Below, piece by piece: positions 19,399 to 30,708 of a DNA stretch of 36,589 nt. The notes under the pieces are model-generated. The model did no database searches, was not told the DNA's origin, and saw only the letters and a program-made list of their open reading frames with translations. The translations under genes were made by a program, and so were the position numbers. The stretch is from assembly GCA_030156575.1 (NCBI GenBank), contig JASGMG010000003.1, forward strand, positions 1 through 36,589, given 5' to 3'. The DNA comes from Patescibacteria group bacterium. GTDB lineage: Bacteria > Patescibacteriota > Saccharimonadia > Saccharimonadales > Saccharimonadaceae. Position 1 is the first letter of the stretch. The number at the start of each line of letters is the position of its first letter.

Positions 19399-20604
19399 AT
19401 GAAAAAGTTTACGTACGAAGCTCGTGATCGGTCTACTAATAAGATTACTAAATCTATTGTTCAGGCTGACTCTGAAAGTTCGGCGGCAAAATTATTAATA
19501 AGTCAAGGATTCACACCACTCAGTATAAAAGAGCACAATGATAACGATAATATATTTGTTCGTTTAACAGGTAGGATAACAACAAAAGACAGGATAGTTT
19601 TTACTCGTCAGCTAGCTACTCTAATTGGAGCAGGCCTTCCACTAGCACAAAGTTTAAATACTGTAGCAGAACAAACTGAAAATAAGAAGTTGCAATCTAT
19701 AGTTCAGGAAATTACAGTGTCAGTTGAAGGTGGAAATACACTGTCATCTTCTTTTGCTAAATATCCTAACGTGTTTGATAAAGTTTTTCTAGCTTTAGTG
19801 GGGGCGGGTGAAATATCGGGTACTCTAGACGACTCATTAAGGCGAATAGCAGATCAGCAAGAAAAAGATGAAGCTTTGATGAGTAAAATTAGGGGGGCTT
19901 TAACGTACCCTATTATTGTTTTAGTTGTAATATCTATGGTTTTGATATTTATGCTAGTATTTATTGTTCCTCAAGTTGAAAATTTATATCACGATTTAAA
20001 AAAAGATTTACCATTTATCACTCAAATTATGGTCAGTATAGCAAATTTCTTAACTAGTTATTGGTGGATTGCTTTGATTATTATTGCTATTGCTGTGTAT
20101 TTCTTAATACAATATTTAAAGACAGAATCTGGTATAAAAGTTGTTGACACTATTAAATTAAACGTGCCTATTTTTGGTAAAATGTTTAGGAAATTATATA
20201 TGGCACGATTTATGAGAACAGGACAAACATTATTAGGTACCGGTGTTAGCATGCTAGATATGATGAAGATTACCTCTGAGGCTGTAAATAACACTCTTGT
20301 GCAGAATAGTATAGAAAAAGCGTCTAGTAAAGTGAAGGGCGGAAAAACTTTATCAGCATCATTGCAACCAGAAGAGTATATTTTGCCATTAGTTCCTCAG
20401 ATGATAAAAATTGGAGAGCAATCTGGTCGTATAGATGAAATGATGGGCAAAGCTGCTCAGGTTTATGAAGATGAACTTGATGAACAAGTGAGGACAATAT
20501 CCACAGCTATTGAACCCGTGCTAATGGTGTTTTTAGCTATTGTTGCTGGGGGTATGATAGCTGCCATATTGTTACCAATATATGGTCTAGTTAATATTAT
20601 ATAG
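19399..20604 (+). CDS. pilC: Type IV pilus inner membrane platform protein PilC
   Basis: Two GspF domains; FTRQLATLIGAGLPLAQSL, GALTYPIIVLVV. Confidence 0.92.
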   Translation: MKKFTYEARDRSTNKITKSIVQADSESSAAKLLISQGFTPLSIKEHNDNDNIFVRLTGRITTKDRIVFTRQLATLIGAGLPLAQSLNTVAEQTENKKLQSIVQEITVSVEGGNTLSSSFAKYPNVFDKVFLALVGAGEISGTLDDSLRRIADQQEKDEALMSKIRGALTYPIIVLVVISMVLIFMLVFIVPQVENLYHDLKKDLPFITQIMVSIANFLTSYWWIALIIIAIAVYFLIQYLKTESGIKVVDTIKLNVPIFGKMFRKLYMARFMRTGQTLLGTGVSMLDMMKITSEAVNNTLVQNSIEKASSKVKGGKTLSASLQPEEYILPLVPQMIKIGEQSGRIDEMMGKAAQVYEDELDEQVRTISTAIEPVLMVFLAIVAGGMIAAILLPIYGLVNII

Positions 20605-20700
20605 TTTAATATATGGACATCGTTACTTATATAGGGTAATATAAAAAGCATAAGAATAATAGCGATAAAAAGTTATTTGTAAGAAAGGGTTAAGGGATCC

Positions 20701-21216
20701 ATGGATAATCACAAAAGGGTAAAAGGTTTTACTATAATTGAAGTGGTATTGGTACTTGCTATCGCCGGTCTAATATTTTTAATGGTGTTTATTGCGTTGC
20801 CAGCTTTACAACGTAGTCAACGCGACACTCAAAGAAAAAATGATTTAAGTCGTCTTAATACAGCACTTACTAGTTATCAATCTAATAATAAAGGCAGATT
20901 ACCTAGCACTACTGCAGGTACGACAGCTAATGCTGCATGGAAAACTTTTGTTAATAATTATTTAACAATTGTAGATGGAACGACTGGAACGGCAACCGAT
21001 GAATTTGACGATCCTAGTAGTGGTATCGAGTATAAGATAGTTGCTCATACTGGGTCTACGGCCTTTACTCTATCATATAGTTCTACCGAGCCTACTATAC
21101 ATGCTATCATTGGAGCATCTTGCAATGGTGAGAGCCTAACTTATGGTCAGGGTGATCGTAAGGTTGCTTTTCAGATGAAGCTAGAGGGTAATGGTATAAC
21201 TTGCGTAAATAATTAA
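20701..21216 (+). CDS. Type IV pilin, probable major pilin
   Basis: Class III signal KG|FTIIEVVLVLAIAGLIFLMVF; own terminator downstream. Confidence 0.88.
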   Translation: MDNHKRVKGFTIIEVVLVLAIAGLIFLMVFIALPALQRSQRDTQRKNDLSRLNTALTSYQSNNKGRLPSTTAGTTANAAWKTFVNNYLTIVDGTTGTATDEFDDPSSGIEYKIVAHTGSTAFTLSYSSTEPTIHAIIGASCNGESLTYGQGDRKVAFQMKLEGNGITCVNN

Positions 21217-21234
21217 TTAGTTATTTGATATATA

Positions 21235-21266
21235 GCCCCGCTGATTTAAGCGGGGTTTTCTTTTTT
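21235..21266 (+). terminator. Rho-independent terminator after major pilin
   Basis: CCCCGCT-GATTTA-AGCGGGG followed by TTTTCTTTTTT. Confidence 0.92.
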
Positions 21267-21291
21267 AAATCTGTCTGTTATCATTAAGGTT

Positions 21292-22182
21292 ATGAATATC
21301 TCTATTTTTGTATGTGTGGCAGTTGGCTTATTCGGATTATGTCTCGGTAGCTTTGCTGGTGCCTTGGTTTGGAGATTACGCGCCAAACAGTTATTGAAAG
21401 ACAAATCTGATATTGAAATGTCAAGATCTGAAAAGAATGAATATAAACGATTAAAGAAGCTAACGAGGGCTTCGTTGTTAAATGATCGTTCACAGTGTTT
21501 AGATTGCTCATATCAATTAAAATGGTATGATTTAATACCGTTATTTAGTTGGGTCGTATTAAAGGGAAGATGTCGTAAATGTCATGAAAAAATTGGGTAC
21601 CTAGAGCCAATGTTAGAAGTCGGCGTTGCTGTTTTCTTTATTTTATCTTATATATTATGGCCTTATCCTTTAGACAGCACTATTAGCATTTTACGCCTAT
21701 TAGTTTGGATGATATCTGGTGTTGGCTTAGCTATTGTTTTTGTTTATGACTTAAAATGGTTTTTGATTCCAAATAGAGTTAATTTTACTATTATTGGTAT
21801 CGGATTGATTAATATTTTACTTATTTTATTTAGTTCAACTAATAAAATAGATGTTTTGTTAAATATTGTTGGGGCTAGTATTATACTCAGTGGGCTTTAT
21901 TATGTTATTTATCTAATATCTAATGGTAAATGGATTGGTTTTGGTGATATAAAGCTAGGGTTGGGCTTGTCTTTTCTATTAGCAGATTGGAAGTTAGCTT
22001 TTATAGCTTTGTTTGCTGCTAACTTTATAGGTTGTTTGGTTGTGATTCCTTCTATGATTACTGGTAAGCTAAAACGTGATTCTCGTATACCATTTGGACC
22101 ATTATTAATTATTGGATTTGTAATTGCTGGTTTGGTTGGCACATATTTGATAGATGTTTATATGTCTATACTATTAATATAA
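21292..22182 (+). CDS. pilD: Prepilin peptidase
   Basis: GLCLGSFAGALVWRL, two CxxC pairs (CLDC, CRKC), catalytic YDLKWFLIPN and GFGDIKLG. Confidence 0.93.
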   Translation: MNISIFVCVAVGLFGLCLGSFAGALVWRLRAKQLLKDKSDIEMSRSEKNEYKRLKKLTRASLLNDRSQCLDCSYQLKWYDLIPLFSWVVLKGRCRKCHEKIGYLEPMLEVGVAVFFILSYILWPYPLDSTISILRLLVWMISGVGLAIVFVYDLKWFLIPNRVNFTIIGIGLINILLILFSSTNKIDVLLNIVGASIILSGLYYVIYLISNGKWIGFGDIKLGLGLSFLLADWKLAFIALFAANFIGCLVVIPSMITGKLKRDSRIPFGPLLIIGFVIAGLVGTYLIDVYMSILLI

Positions 22183-22224
22183 TAACCAACATTAACAATA
22201 TGCTTATGATATAATCATATACAA

Positions 22225-22983
22225 ATGGGTTGTAAATATAAGATATCCGGTTTTACTATTATTGAAACGATGCTTTTTCTTGCCATCACAGGTTTATTAG
22301 CTGCTGGTTTGTTGGTTGGTATTGGTACGTCTATAAATACTCAGAGATATAAAGATAGTGTGATATCTCTTCAGGCTATAATACAACAGCAGTTTTCTAA
22401 TGTCTCTAATGTTTCTAACAATCGGGACGGCAGTTGGAAGTGTAATAGTTCTACTTTGAATGCAAAGTCAGTAACTAATGGTGGCGATTCAATCGGACAG
22501 TCTAATTGTGTAATAATTGGTAAACTTATTACTGTAGATAAAATTGATAAAAGTGTCTTATTAATAAAGACTGTTCTTGGATCTCCGAAGTCGTCAAATG
22601 GAGAATCTGTTTCAAATAAGAATAGCCTAACGTCACTCAGTGATCAATATAATTTGAGTTTTTCACCCGTAGATACTCATACTGAGAAATACGATATAGA
22701 ATGGGGGAATCATCTAACCAATCTTAATGGAGATCCATCTAGTTTTTCTATATTTATATTTCGTTCTCCGAGTAATGGAAGTATTAAGACACTCGTAGAT
22801 CCAAATAATATTGTTAATGATATAAATAGCATTGTTAATGAATCGGCTTTATCAAAGGAAGTGAAGATGTGCTTAACTCCTGAAGGTATTGTTACTGGTA
22901 ATAAAATGTCTATTATAGTTAAATCAGGAGCTACTAATGGCAATGATGTCGAGACTGGTGGATCGGACAGTGGTTGTAAATAA
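22225..22983 (+). CDS. Minor pilin-like protein
   Basis: Prepilin signal SG|FTIIETMLFLAITGLLAAGL. Confidence 0.8.
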   Translation: MGCKYKISGFTIIETMLFLAITGLLAAGLLVGIGTSINTQRYKDSVISLQAIIQQQFSNVSNVSNNRDGSWKCNSSTLNAKSVTNGGDSIGQSNCVIIGKLITVDKIDKSVLLIKTVLGSPKSSNGESVSNKNSLTSLSDQYNLSFSPVDTHTEKYDIEWGNHLTNLNGDPSSFSIFIFRSPSNGSIKTLVDPNNIVNDINSIVNESALSKEVKMCLTPEGIVTGNKMSIIVKSGATNGNDVETGGSDSGCK

Positions 22984-23612
22984 TGAAAAGATATAGAGAT
23001 CGTGGCGATACTCTTGTGGAAGTCTTATTTGCTATTACTGTGTTTAGTTTAGTCGCCGTAAGTAGCATATCAATAATGAATCAAGGATCTGCAACCGAGC
23101 AAAGAGCTCTTGAAATAACACTTGTTAGACAAGAAATAGATGCACAAGCAGAGGCTCTTCGGTTTTTGAATTCATCTTATATTTCTGCCTACAGGTTGGG
23201 TACTAGTAATGACGCCGGTACTTATAATGAGAATACACCATCTGGGCAGTGGTTTAAGTTAAAAGATTATGTAAAATCACCAGATGCGATATCACCAGTT
23301 AATAATGATAGTGCTAGCTGTTCTAATAAAAAAGGTAGCTTTCCTCAGAAAAGTTTTATCTTGAATGCAAAAAAAGCTGTTATTGTTTCTAACGCATTTG
23401 ATCGGGCTCAAACATATGCTCAAGTTCGTTATAATAATGGTGATGTGTATTCATCAGAAGGCATATGGATAGAGGCTATAAGCCCGAACGTTACAAGTTC
23501 TAGTAATAATACTTATATAGATTTTTATATACGCGCATGTTGGGATAGCCCTGGTCAGTCTGTTCCAGTGAGATTAGGCACTATTGTGAGGTTATATGAA
23601 CCACGTGGTTAA
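22983..23612 (+). CDS. Minor pilin, PilV-like
   Basis: Prepilin-like RG|DTLVEVLFAITVFSLVAVSS; shares one nt with the previous gene. Confidence 0.78.
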   Translation: MKRYRDRGDTLVEVLFAITVFSLVAVSSISIMNQGSATEQRALEITLVRQEIDAQAEALRFLNSSYISAYRLGTSNDAGTYNENTPSGQWFKLKDYVKSPDAISPVNNDSASCSNKKGSFPQKSFILNAKKAVIVSNAFDRAQTYAQVRYNNGDVYSSEGIWIEAISPNVTSSSNNTYIDFYIRACWDSPGQSVPVRLGTIVRLYEPRG

Positions 23613-24294
23613 AAAAAATGGGTTTACTATAGTTGAGTTAATGTTGGCAATGACTTTTGTAGCAACTTTGCTTGTGTCTATATCTATGACAATCATTCAA
23701 ATTAGTAATATATATAATCGTGGCTTGACTTTAAAAGATGTAAATCAGGCTGGATCTTCGATTGCTAGCGAGCTAGAACGTAGTATTAAGGAGACTTCTT
23801 CTTTTAGTTTGGATGAAGGTTCTGGGCATTATATTATTCAAGCAGATCAGGGTGGTCGTTTATGCTTAGGGAACTATAGTTATTTATGGAATTATGGGTC
23901 TAAGTTAAAATCTCCAAATACCTTATATAATCAATATAGTGATACTATTTATAATAGAAGTAATCCAATACGTTTTGTCAAAGTTCCAGACACAGATAAT
24001 AGTTACTGCATAGACTTGGCAAAAAAGGTTGATTATACAAATTCTACTGAATTGCTTGGTTCAGGACAACACGATTTAGCGCTTCATAATTTTTCTATTT
24101 CTAAAGGTGCTAGTGATGTAAAAACTGGACAAAGTCTGTATAGTATTAGCTACATAATCGGTACTAATGACGAAGACTCTTTTGTTGATAATAATATTGT
24201 TTGTTTACCCCCAACTGCGGCGAACTCTGACCCGTCTTATTGTTATATAAATGATTTCAGTATAATTGTACGTTCGGGAAATATGATGGATTGA
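23596..24294 (+). CDS. Minor pilin, PilW/PilJ-like
   Basis: Prepilin signal NG|FTIVELMLAMTFVATLLVS; 17 nt overlap with upstream gene. Confidence 0.78.
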   Translation: MNHVVKKNGFTIVELMLAMTFVATLLVSISMTIIQISNIYNRGLTLKDVNQAGSSIASELERSIKETSSFSLDEGSGHYIIQADQGGRLCLGNYSYLWNYGSKLKSPNTLYNQYSDTIYNRSNPIRFVKVPDTDNSYCIDLAKKVDYTNSTELLGSGQHDLALHNFSISKGASDVKTGQSLYSISYIIGTNDEDSFVDNNIVCLPPTAANSDPSYCYINDFSIIVRSGNMMD

Positions 24295-24310
24295 TTCAAA
24301 AAAGGAGAGT

Positions 24311-25510
24311 ATGGATATGTTTTTAAAAGATAATAAGCAAAGTGGTGTAGTGTCATTAATTCTTGTGGTATTTTCTATGTTGTTAATTACTATCGTGACG
24401 GTTGGGTTTACTCGTGTCATGGTTAAGGACCAACAGCAGGCGAATGCAACCGATCTCTCTCAAAGTGCCTATGATTCAGCACAAGCTGGAATTGAAGACG
24501 CTAAAAGGGCTTTATTGTATTATCAAAATGTTTGTCAGGGTTATATAGTAGGAAATTGTGTTTCTGTTGCAAATATAATAGGTTCACCATCCTGTAATGA
24601 AGCTGTAATCAAAACATTAGGCGATGTTTCTGGTAAAATCGGGTCAGATGGTGAAATAAAGATACAGACTAATAGTAGTGACAATGATCTTGAACAAGCT
24701 TATACGTGCCTGAAGATTATATTAAATACTAACGATTATCTTGGAGAGCTGTCAAAAGATACATCGGACATTATACCATTAAGCAGTGTTAGTCCGTTCG
24801 ATACAGTTAAAATTGAATGGTTTAGCTCTAAAGACTTAAGTTCTAGTGACAATAAAAAAGCCACGTTATCTAATATAATTACAACTCCATTGTTAGCGAC
24901 TGCAGATTGGGCAACTACAACTCCGCCTGCTATGAGAGCGCAATTAATTCAATTTAGCAAAAAAGGCGCTACTCTGAGTGAATTAGATCAAGAGATTAAA
25001 AATGGGAATGGATCTAATACGTTGTTCTTATATCCTTTATCTGTTGGTTCAAATAATCTTAGTTTTTTGAGTGATAGCCCTCGTAGAAGTAATAATCAAT
25101 CATCTGCTAATTCACCTTTGCCCGTAAAATGTGTAAAGGACCTTAGTGCTACGGATTACTCTTGTTCAGTAAGTATAAAGACCCCAGAGGTTGTTGATGG
25201 ACTTGAAGGCACTGTGTACCTTAGGTTAACTGCTTTATATAATCAGGCTAGATATAGAGTATCATTAACTAATAGTAGTAGCTCTAACGTAGTTAAGTTT
25301 AATGGAGTTCAGCCAGAGGTTGATTCAACTGGAAGAGCTAATGACTTGTATAGACGTGTAGTGTCTAGGGTGGAATTAACAGATATTTATTTTCCATATC
25401 CAGAAGCTGAAGTTGATACTACCGATGGCCTCTGTAAAGACTTTGTTGTTACGGATAGACCTAATGACTATAATGAGTATTTGCAAAATAGAGCAAGTTG
25501 TAAGAACTGA
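24311..25510 (+). CDS. PilX-like pilus assembly protein
   Basis: QSGVVSLILVVFSMLLITIVTVGF N-terminus; AYDSAQAGIEDAKRAL. Confidence 0.75.
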   Translation: MDMFLKDNKQSGVVSLILVVFSMLLITIVTVGFTRVMVKDQQQANATDLSQSAYDSAQAGIEDAKRALLYYQNVCQGYIVGNCVSVANIIGSPSCNEAVIKTLGDVSGKIGSDGEIKIQTNSSDNDLEQAYTCLKIILNTNDYLGELSKDTSDIIPLSSVSPFDTVKIEWFSSKDLSSSDNKKATLSNIITTPLLATADWATTTPPAMRAQLIQFSKKGATLSELDQEIKNGNGSNTLFLYPLSVGSNNLSFLSDSPRRSNNQSSANSPLPVKCVKDLSATDYSCSVSIKTPEVVDGLEGTVYLRLTALYNQARYRVSLTNSSSSNVVKFNGVQPEVDSTGRANDLYRRVVSRVELTDIYFPYPEAEVDTTDGLCKDFVVTDRPNDYNEYLQNRASCKN

Positions 25511-25529
25511 ATAAGATATTTATTCAGTT
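25505..25529. terminator. Convergent-gene hairpin, candidate bidirectional terminator
   Basis: AACTGAATAA / TTATTCAGTT perfect 10-bp stem, 5-nt loop, between pilX-like and xer stop codons. Confidence 0.6.
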
Positions 25530-26431
25530 GTATTACTGTGAAATCTTTCGTGAATTTCGCGTAGATGTTCATCTGTAACGTGTGTATAAATTTGAGTGGT
25601 GCTAATACTACTGTGCCCTAGCATGACTTGAACACTACGAATATCAGCACCGTTTATTAATAGATCTGTTGCAAAGCTGTGGCGCATAGTGTGCGGAGTT
25701 ACGTGCTTTGTTATACCTGCTAGGCGAGTATATTTATTTATGATTCGTTGTATACTTCGTGCACTAAGACGACGATAGTTTCCGTCTGTTGAAGCTTTCA
25801 TGTTACGACTATAGCTTAAAAAAAGAGGTGAAATATTATCATTTCTTGATTTTAAATAATTTTCTATATGCATACTGGCATTTTCACTAATAAAAACTGG
25901 ACGATCTTTTTTACCTTTGCCTCTAACCATAAATTCACGTCTAGTTGTGTTTATATGGTCACGATTCAAGTTAACTAGTTCTGATACACGTAATCCGCTA
26001 GAAAAGAGTAATTCAACAATTGCTCGATCCCGCAATCCTTGCTCGGTATTTAAATTTATTTTTTCAAGTAATCTTTCTATCTCATCATAATGTAAAAAAG
26101 TTACTTGTCTGCGAGAGATCTTTGGTAGCTCGATTTTTTCTGGTGATAGGCTAGTGATATTCCTTTTAGATAAATACCCTAAGAATCCACGAAGGGCTAT
26201 TAGGTGATAGCTTTGTGTTATCGTTGCTAATTCATCATCGTTGCTATTCTTATAACGATTTAGCCACAGTCTATATTTTCGAATTATTTCGGTTGTTATT
26301 TTATCAACCGTTATATCATTAGTAAATTCTATAAAGCGTTCTAGATAAAGGGCATAGTTCTCGGCAGTATGAGCCGAACGTCCACCTTCAACTTCTAGGT
26401 GCTCAACATAATCTAATATAAGTTCTGACAT
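25520..26431 (-). CDS. Tyrosine recombinase XerC/XerD
   Basis: N-terminal SAM-like domain; SSGLRVSELVNL, GKGKKDR, HTMRHSFATDLL, LGHSSISTTQIYTHV. Start MSEL (26431) or MYMSEL (26437); the listed TTG at 26494 is less likely. Confidence 0.9.
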   Translation of the reverse strand: MSELILDYVEHLEVEGGRSAHTAENYALYLERFIEFTNDITVDKITTEIIRKYRLWLNRYKNSNDDELATITQSYHLIALRGFLGYLSKRNITSLSPEKIELPKISRRQVTFLHYDEIERLLEKINLNTEQGLRDRAIVELLFSSGLRVSELVNLNRDHINTTRREFMVRGKGKKDRPVFISENASMHIENYLKSRNDNISPLFLSYSRNMKASTDGNYRRLSARSIQRIINKYTRLAGITKHVTPHTMRHSFATDLLINGADIRSVQVMLGHSSISTTQIYTHVTDEHLREIHERFHSNTTE

Positions 26432-26523
26432 ATACATGTTATTAGCATAACTTAAAAGACTAGGTTTATCACATATTATTATTTTTTGATACAATAGTAA
26501 TTAATAATGTAAGGAGTTATAAA

Positions 26524-27036
26524 ATGACATCGAAAGAATATATCGAAAAAACATTGGTAATTTTTAAACCAGATGCGGTTCAAAGAGGTGTCGTAGGTGA
26601 GATATTAGCTAGGTTTGAACGGGTAGGTTTGAAGATTGTCGCTATGCGGATGGAAATGCCAACTCGCGATCAATATTATGAGCATTATGAAGATATAGGG
26701 AAAATGATATCTCGTAGAGGTGAGGCTGTTTTTAATTCAGTGCTTGAATTTATGCTTGATGGGCCAGTTATAGTTATGGTACTTGAAGGTGTTGATGCTA
26801 TTGATGTAGTTCGAAAGATGGTAGGTTCTACTGAACCAAAAGCAGCTGCAATCGGCACTATCCGTGGTGATTATAGTCATATAAGTTATGGACGGGCTGA
26901 TTCTGAACATAAAAGCACTCCAAATATTATTCATGCTAGTGCTGATGCGTCTGATGCTAAGAAAGAAATTAGACACTGGTTCTCTGAGAGTGACATATAT
27001 GACTATGAAATTCCTAATGAAAAATTTACGCGATAA
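26524..27036 (+). CDS. ndk: Nucleoside diphosphate kinase
   Basis: EKTLVIFKPDAVQRGVVGEIL, GTIRGDYSH, HASADASDAKKEI; AAGGAG SD. Confidence 0.93.
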   Translation: MTSKEYIEKTLVIFKPDAVQRGVVGEILARFERVGLKIVAMRMEMPTRDQYYEHYEDIGKMISRRGEAVFNSVLEFMLDGPVIVMVLEGVDAIDVVRKMVGSTEPKAAAIGTIRGDYSHISYGRADSEHKSTPNIIHASADASDAKKEIRHWFSESDIYDYEIPNEKFTR

Positions 27037-27072
27037 AACCGAATTGTTTTTCTGTTACAATAAATGTGGTAT

Positions 27073-27149
27073 GCCTCGGTAGCTCAATTGGATAGAGCAG
27101 ATCCGTCCTAAGGATAAGGTTGTAGGTTCGATTCCTGTCCGGGGTACCA
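27073..27149 (+). tRNA. tRNA-Arg(CCU)
   Basis: Acceptor GCCTCGG/CCGGGGT, D-stem GCTC/GAGC, loop GTCCTAA (anticodon CCT), T-loop TTCGATT, encoded CCA. Confidence 0.92.
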
Positions 27150-27182
27150 CTGATACTTTAGGAGTAATTTGCGTTGAATAAT

Positions 27183-27690
27183 ATGTCTAAGAGTAAAATG
27201 CAGTTTGATTTTGACGGCCAATGGGATGGAGAGACTGTGCTGTTCGTATTTCGTCGTCATGCTATAGCTATGCGCAAGGGATTTTATGCATTATTGATTC
27301 CATTAGTAATTACATCAATACCTCCACTCATTTGGAGTTATAACCTTGAATTATTCTTATTGCCTGTAGTAGGACTTATAACTGGTATTGTCTTATTCTT
27401 ATATCATTATATTCTTTGGTATTTTACGATTTATATAGTTACTGATCAAAGAATTAGGCAAGTTACACAGCGCAGTTTATTTGGCAAAAACGTAGTAGAT
27501 CTAAGACTTTCAAAGATCCAGAACATAAGCTATAATGTACCAGGACTTAGTGGTGAGATATTCAAGTTTGGAACTATTGTTATTCAAACGTTTGTAGGTG
27601 ATTTAATAATTAAGAATGTTGAACACCCTGATGAAATTTATAATAAGTTGCAAAATGCAACAAACAATATTTTAGATAAGCAAGGAGAAT

Positions 27691-27710
<20 letters not shown>
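27183..27710 (+). CDS. PH-domain (bPH2-like) membrane protein
   Basis: Two TM helices then IYIVTDQRIRQVTQRSLFGKNVVDLRLSKIQNISYNVPG; ATG at 27183 (TTG at 27174 alternative). Confidence 0.78.
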
Positions 27711-29968
<2,258 letters not shown>

Positions 29969-29989
29969 TTAATTTATATTTACTATAAA

Positions 29990-30023
29990 AATAAAACAGT
30001 CACTATATGGTGGCTGTTTTATT
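29990..30023. terminator. Bidirectional terminator between tgt and tRNA-Asp
   Basis: AATAAAACAGTCAC/GTGGCTGTTTTATT 14-bp stem (one G-U); T-rich tract on both strands. Confidence 0.8.
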
Positions 30024-30098
30024 GGCGGGCTCGGCCGGATTTGAACCGGTGATCTCCTCCGTGACAGGGAGGCGTGATAACCCCTTCACTACGAGCCC
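30023..30098 (-). tRNA. tRNA-Asp(GUC)
   Basis: Minus strand GGGCTCG...CGAGCCC-G-CCA; anticodon arm CCTCC-CTGTCAC-GGAGG. Confidence 0.94.
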
Positions 30099-30183
30099 AT
30101 GCTGTATATGAACTTTAAATATAATAGCAGTTTTTGTATCTTAGTGCAACAGAGTATAAACGTTTTATTTTACATTATTAGGG

Positions 30184-30192
30184 TGCTATAAT
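30184..30192 (+). promoter_or_regulatory. Extended -10 promoter of tRNA-Thr
   Basis: TGCTATAAT, about 18 nt before the mature tRNA 5' end. Confidence 0.6.
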
Positions 30193-30210
30193 AATTATAG
30201 TCAACTGAGT

Positions 30211-30286
30211 GCCGCTGTAGCTCAGCTGGTAGAGTGGCGCTTTCGTAAAGCGTAGGTCTCCGGTTCAAATCCGGACAGCGGCTCCA
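30211..30286 (+). tRNA. tRNA-Thr(CGU)
   Basis: GCCGCTG/CAGCGGC acceptor, anticodon loop TTCGTAA, T-loop TTCAAAT, encoded CCA. Confidence 0.94.
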
Positions 30287-30320
30287 ATTAAATAAGATAA
30301 ACGAGATTTGTTTTTCAGAT

Positions 30321-30704
30321 ATGAATATAAAAGAGACTATCATAAAATCACTAAAGCAACTTGTCACTGATAGGTATTTATTAATTTTGCTATCGTTTTT
30401 ATTGTTATTTTCTATTGTTTCTGCTGTTATTATCGGGTTCTCTGTGCACCCGAGTGAATTGCAATTAGTATCTCGTTATTCGGAATTTGGGATATCACAT
30501 TTATATCGTAACCAGTGGTTTTATCTATTAACATTTATATTATTTGAAATTATCGTATCAATCTTACATATTGTGATCTCTATAAAATTATTAATTATAA
30601 AAAATCATTTTTCGGCAACCGTATTTGCTTGGCTTGGTATAGTTGTTATATTCTTAGGTTTATCTACATCTATGGCAGTATTGAATGTGTGGACGCCACT
30701 CTAG
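30321..30704 (+). CDS. Small polytopic membrane protein
   Basis: 127 aa, three hydrophobic helices; overlaps the start of the next ORF. Confidence 0.65.
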   Translation: MNIKETIIKSLKQLVTDRYLLILLSFLLLFSIVSAVIIGFSVHPSELQLVSRYSEFGISHLYRNQWFYLLTFILFEIIVSILHIVISIKLLIIKNHFSATVFAWLGIVVIFLGLSTSMAVLNVWTPL

Positions 30705-30708
30705 TAGT

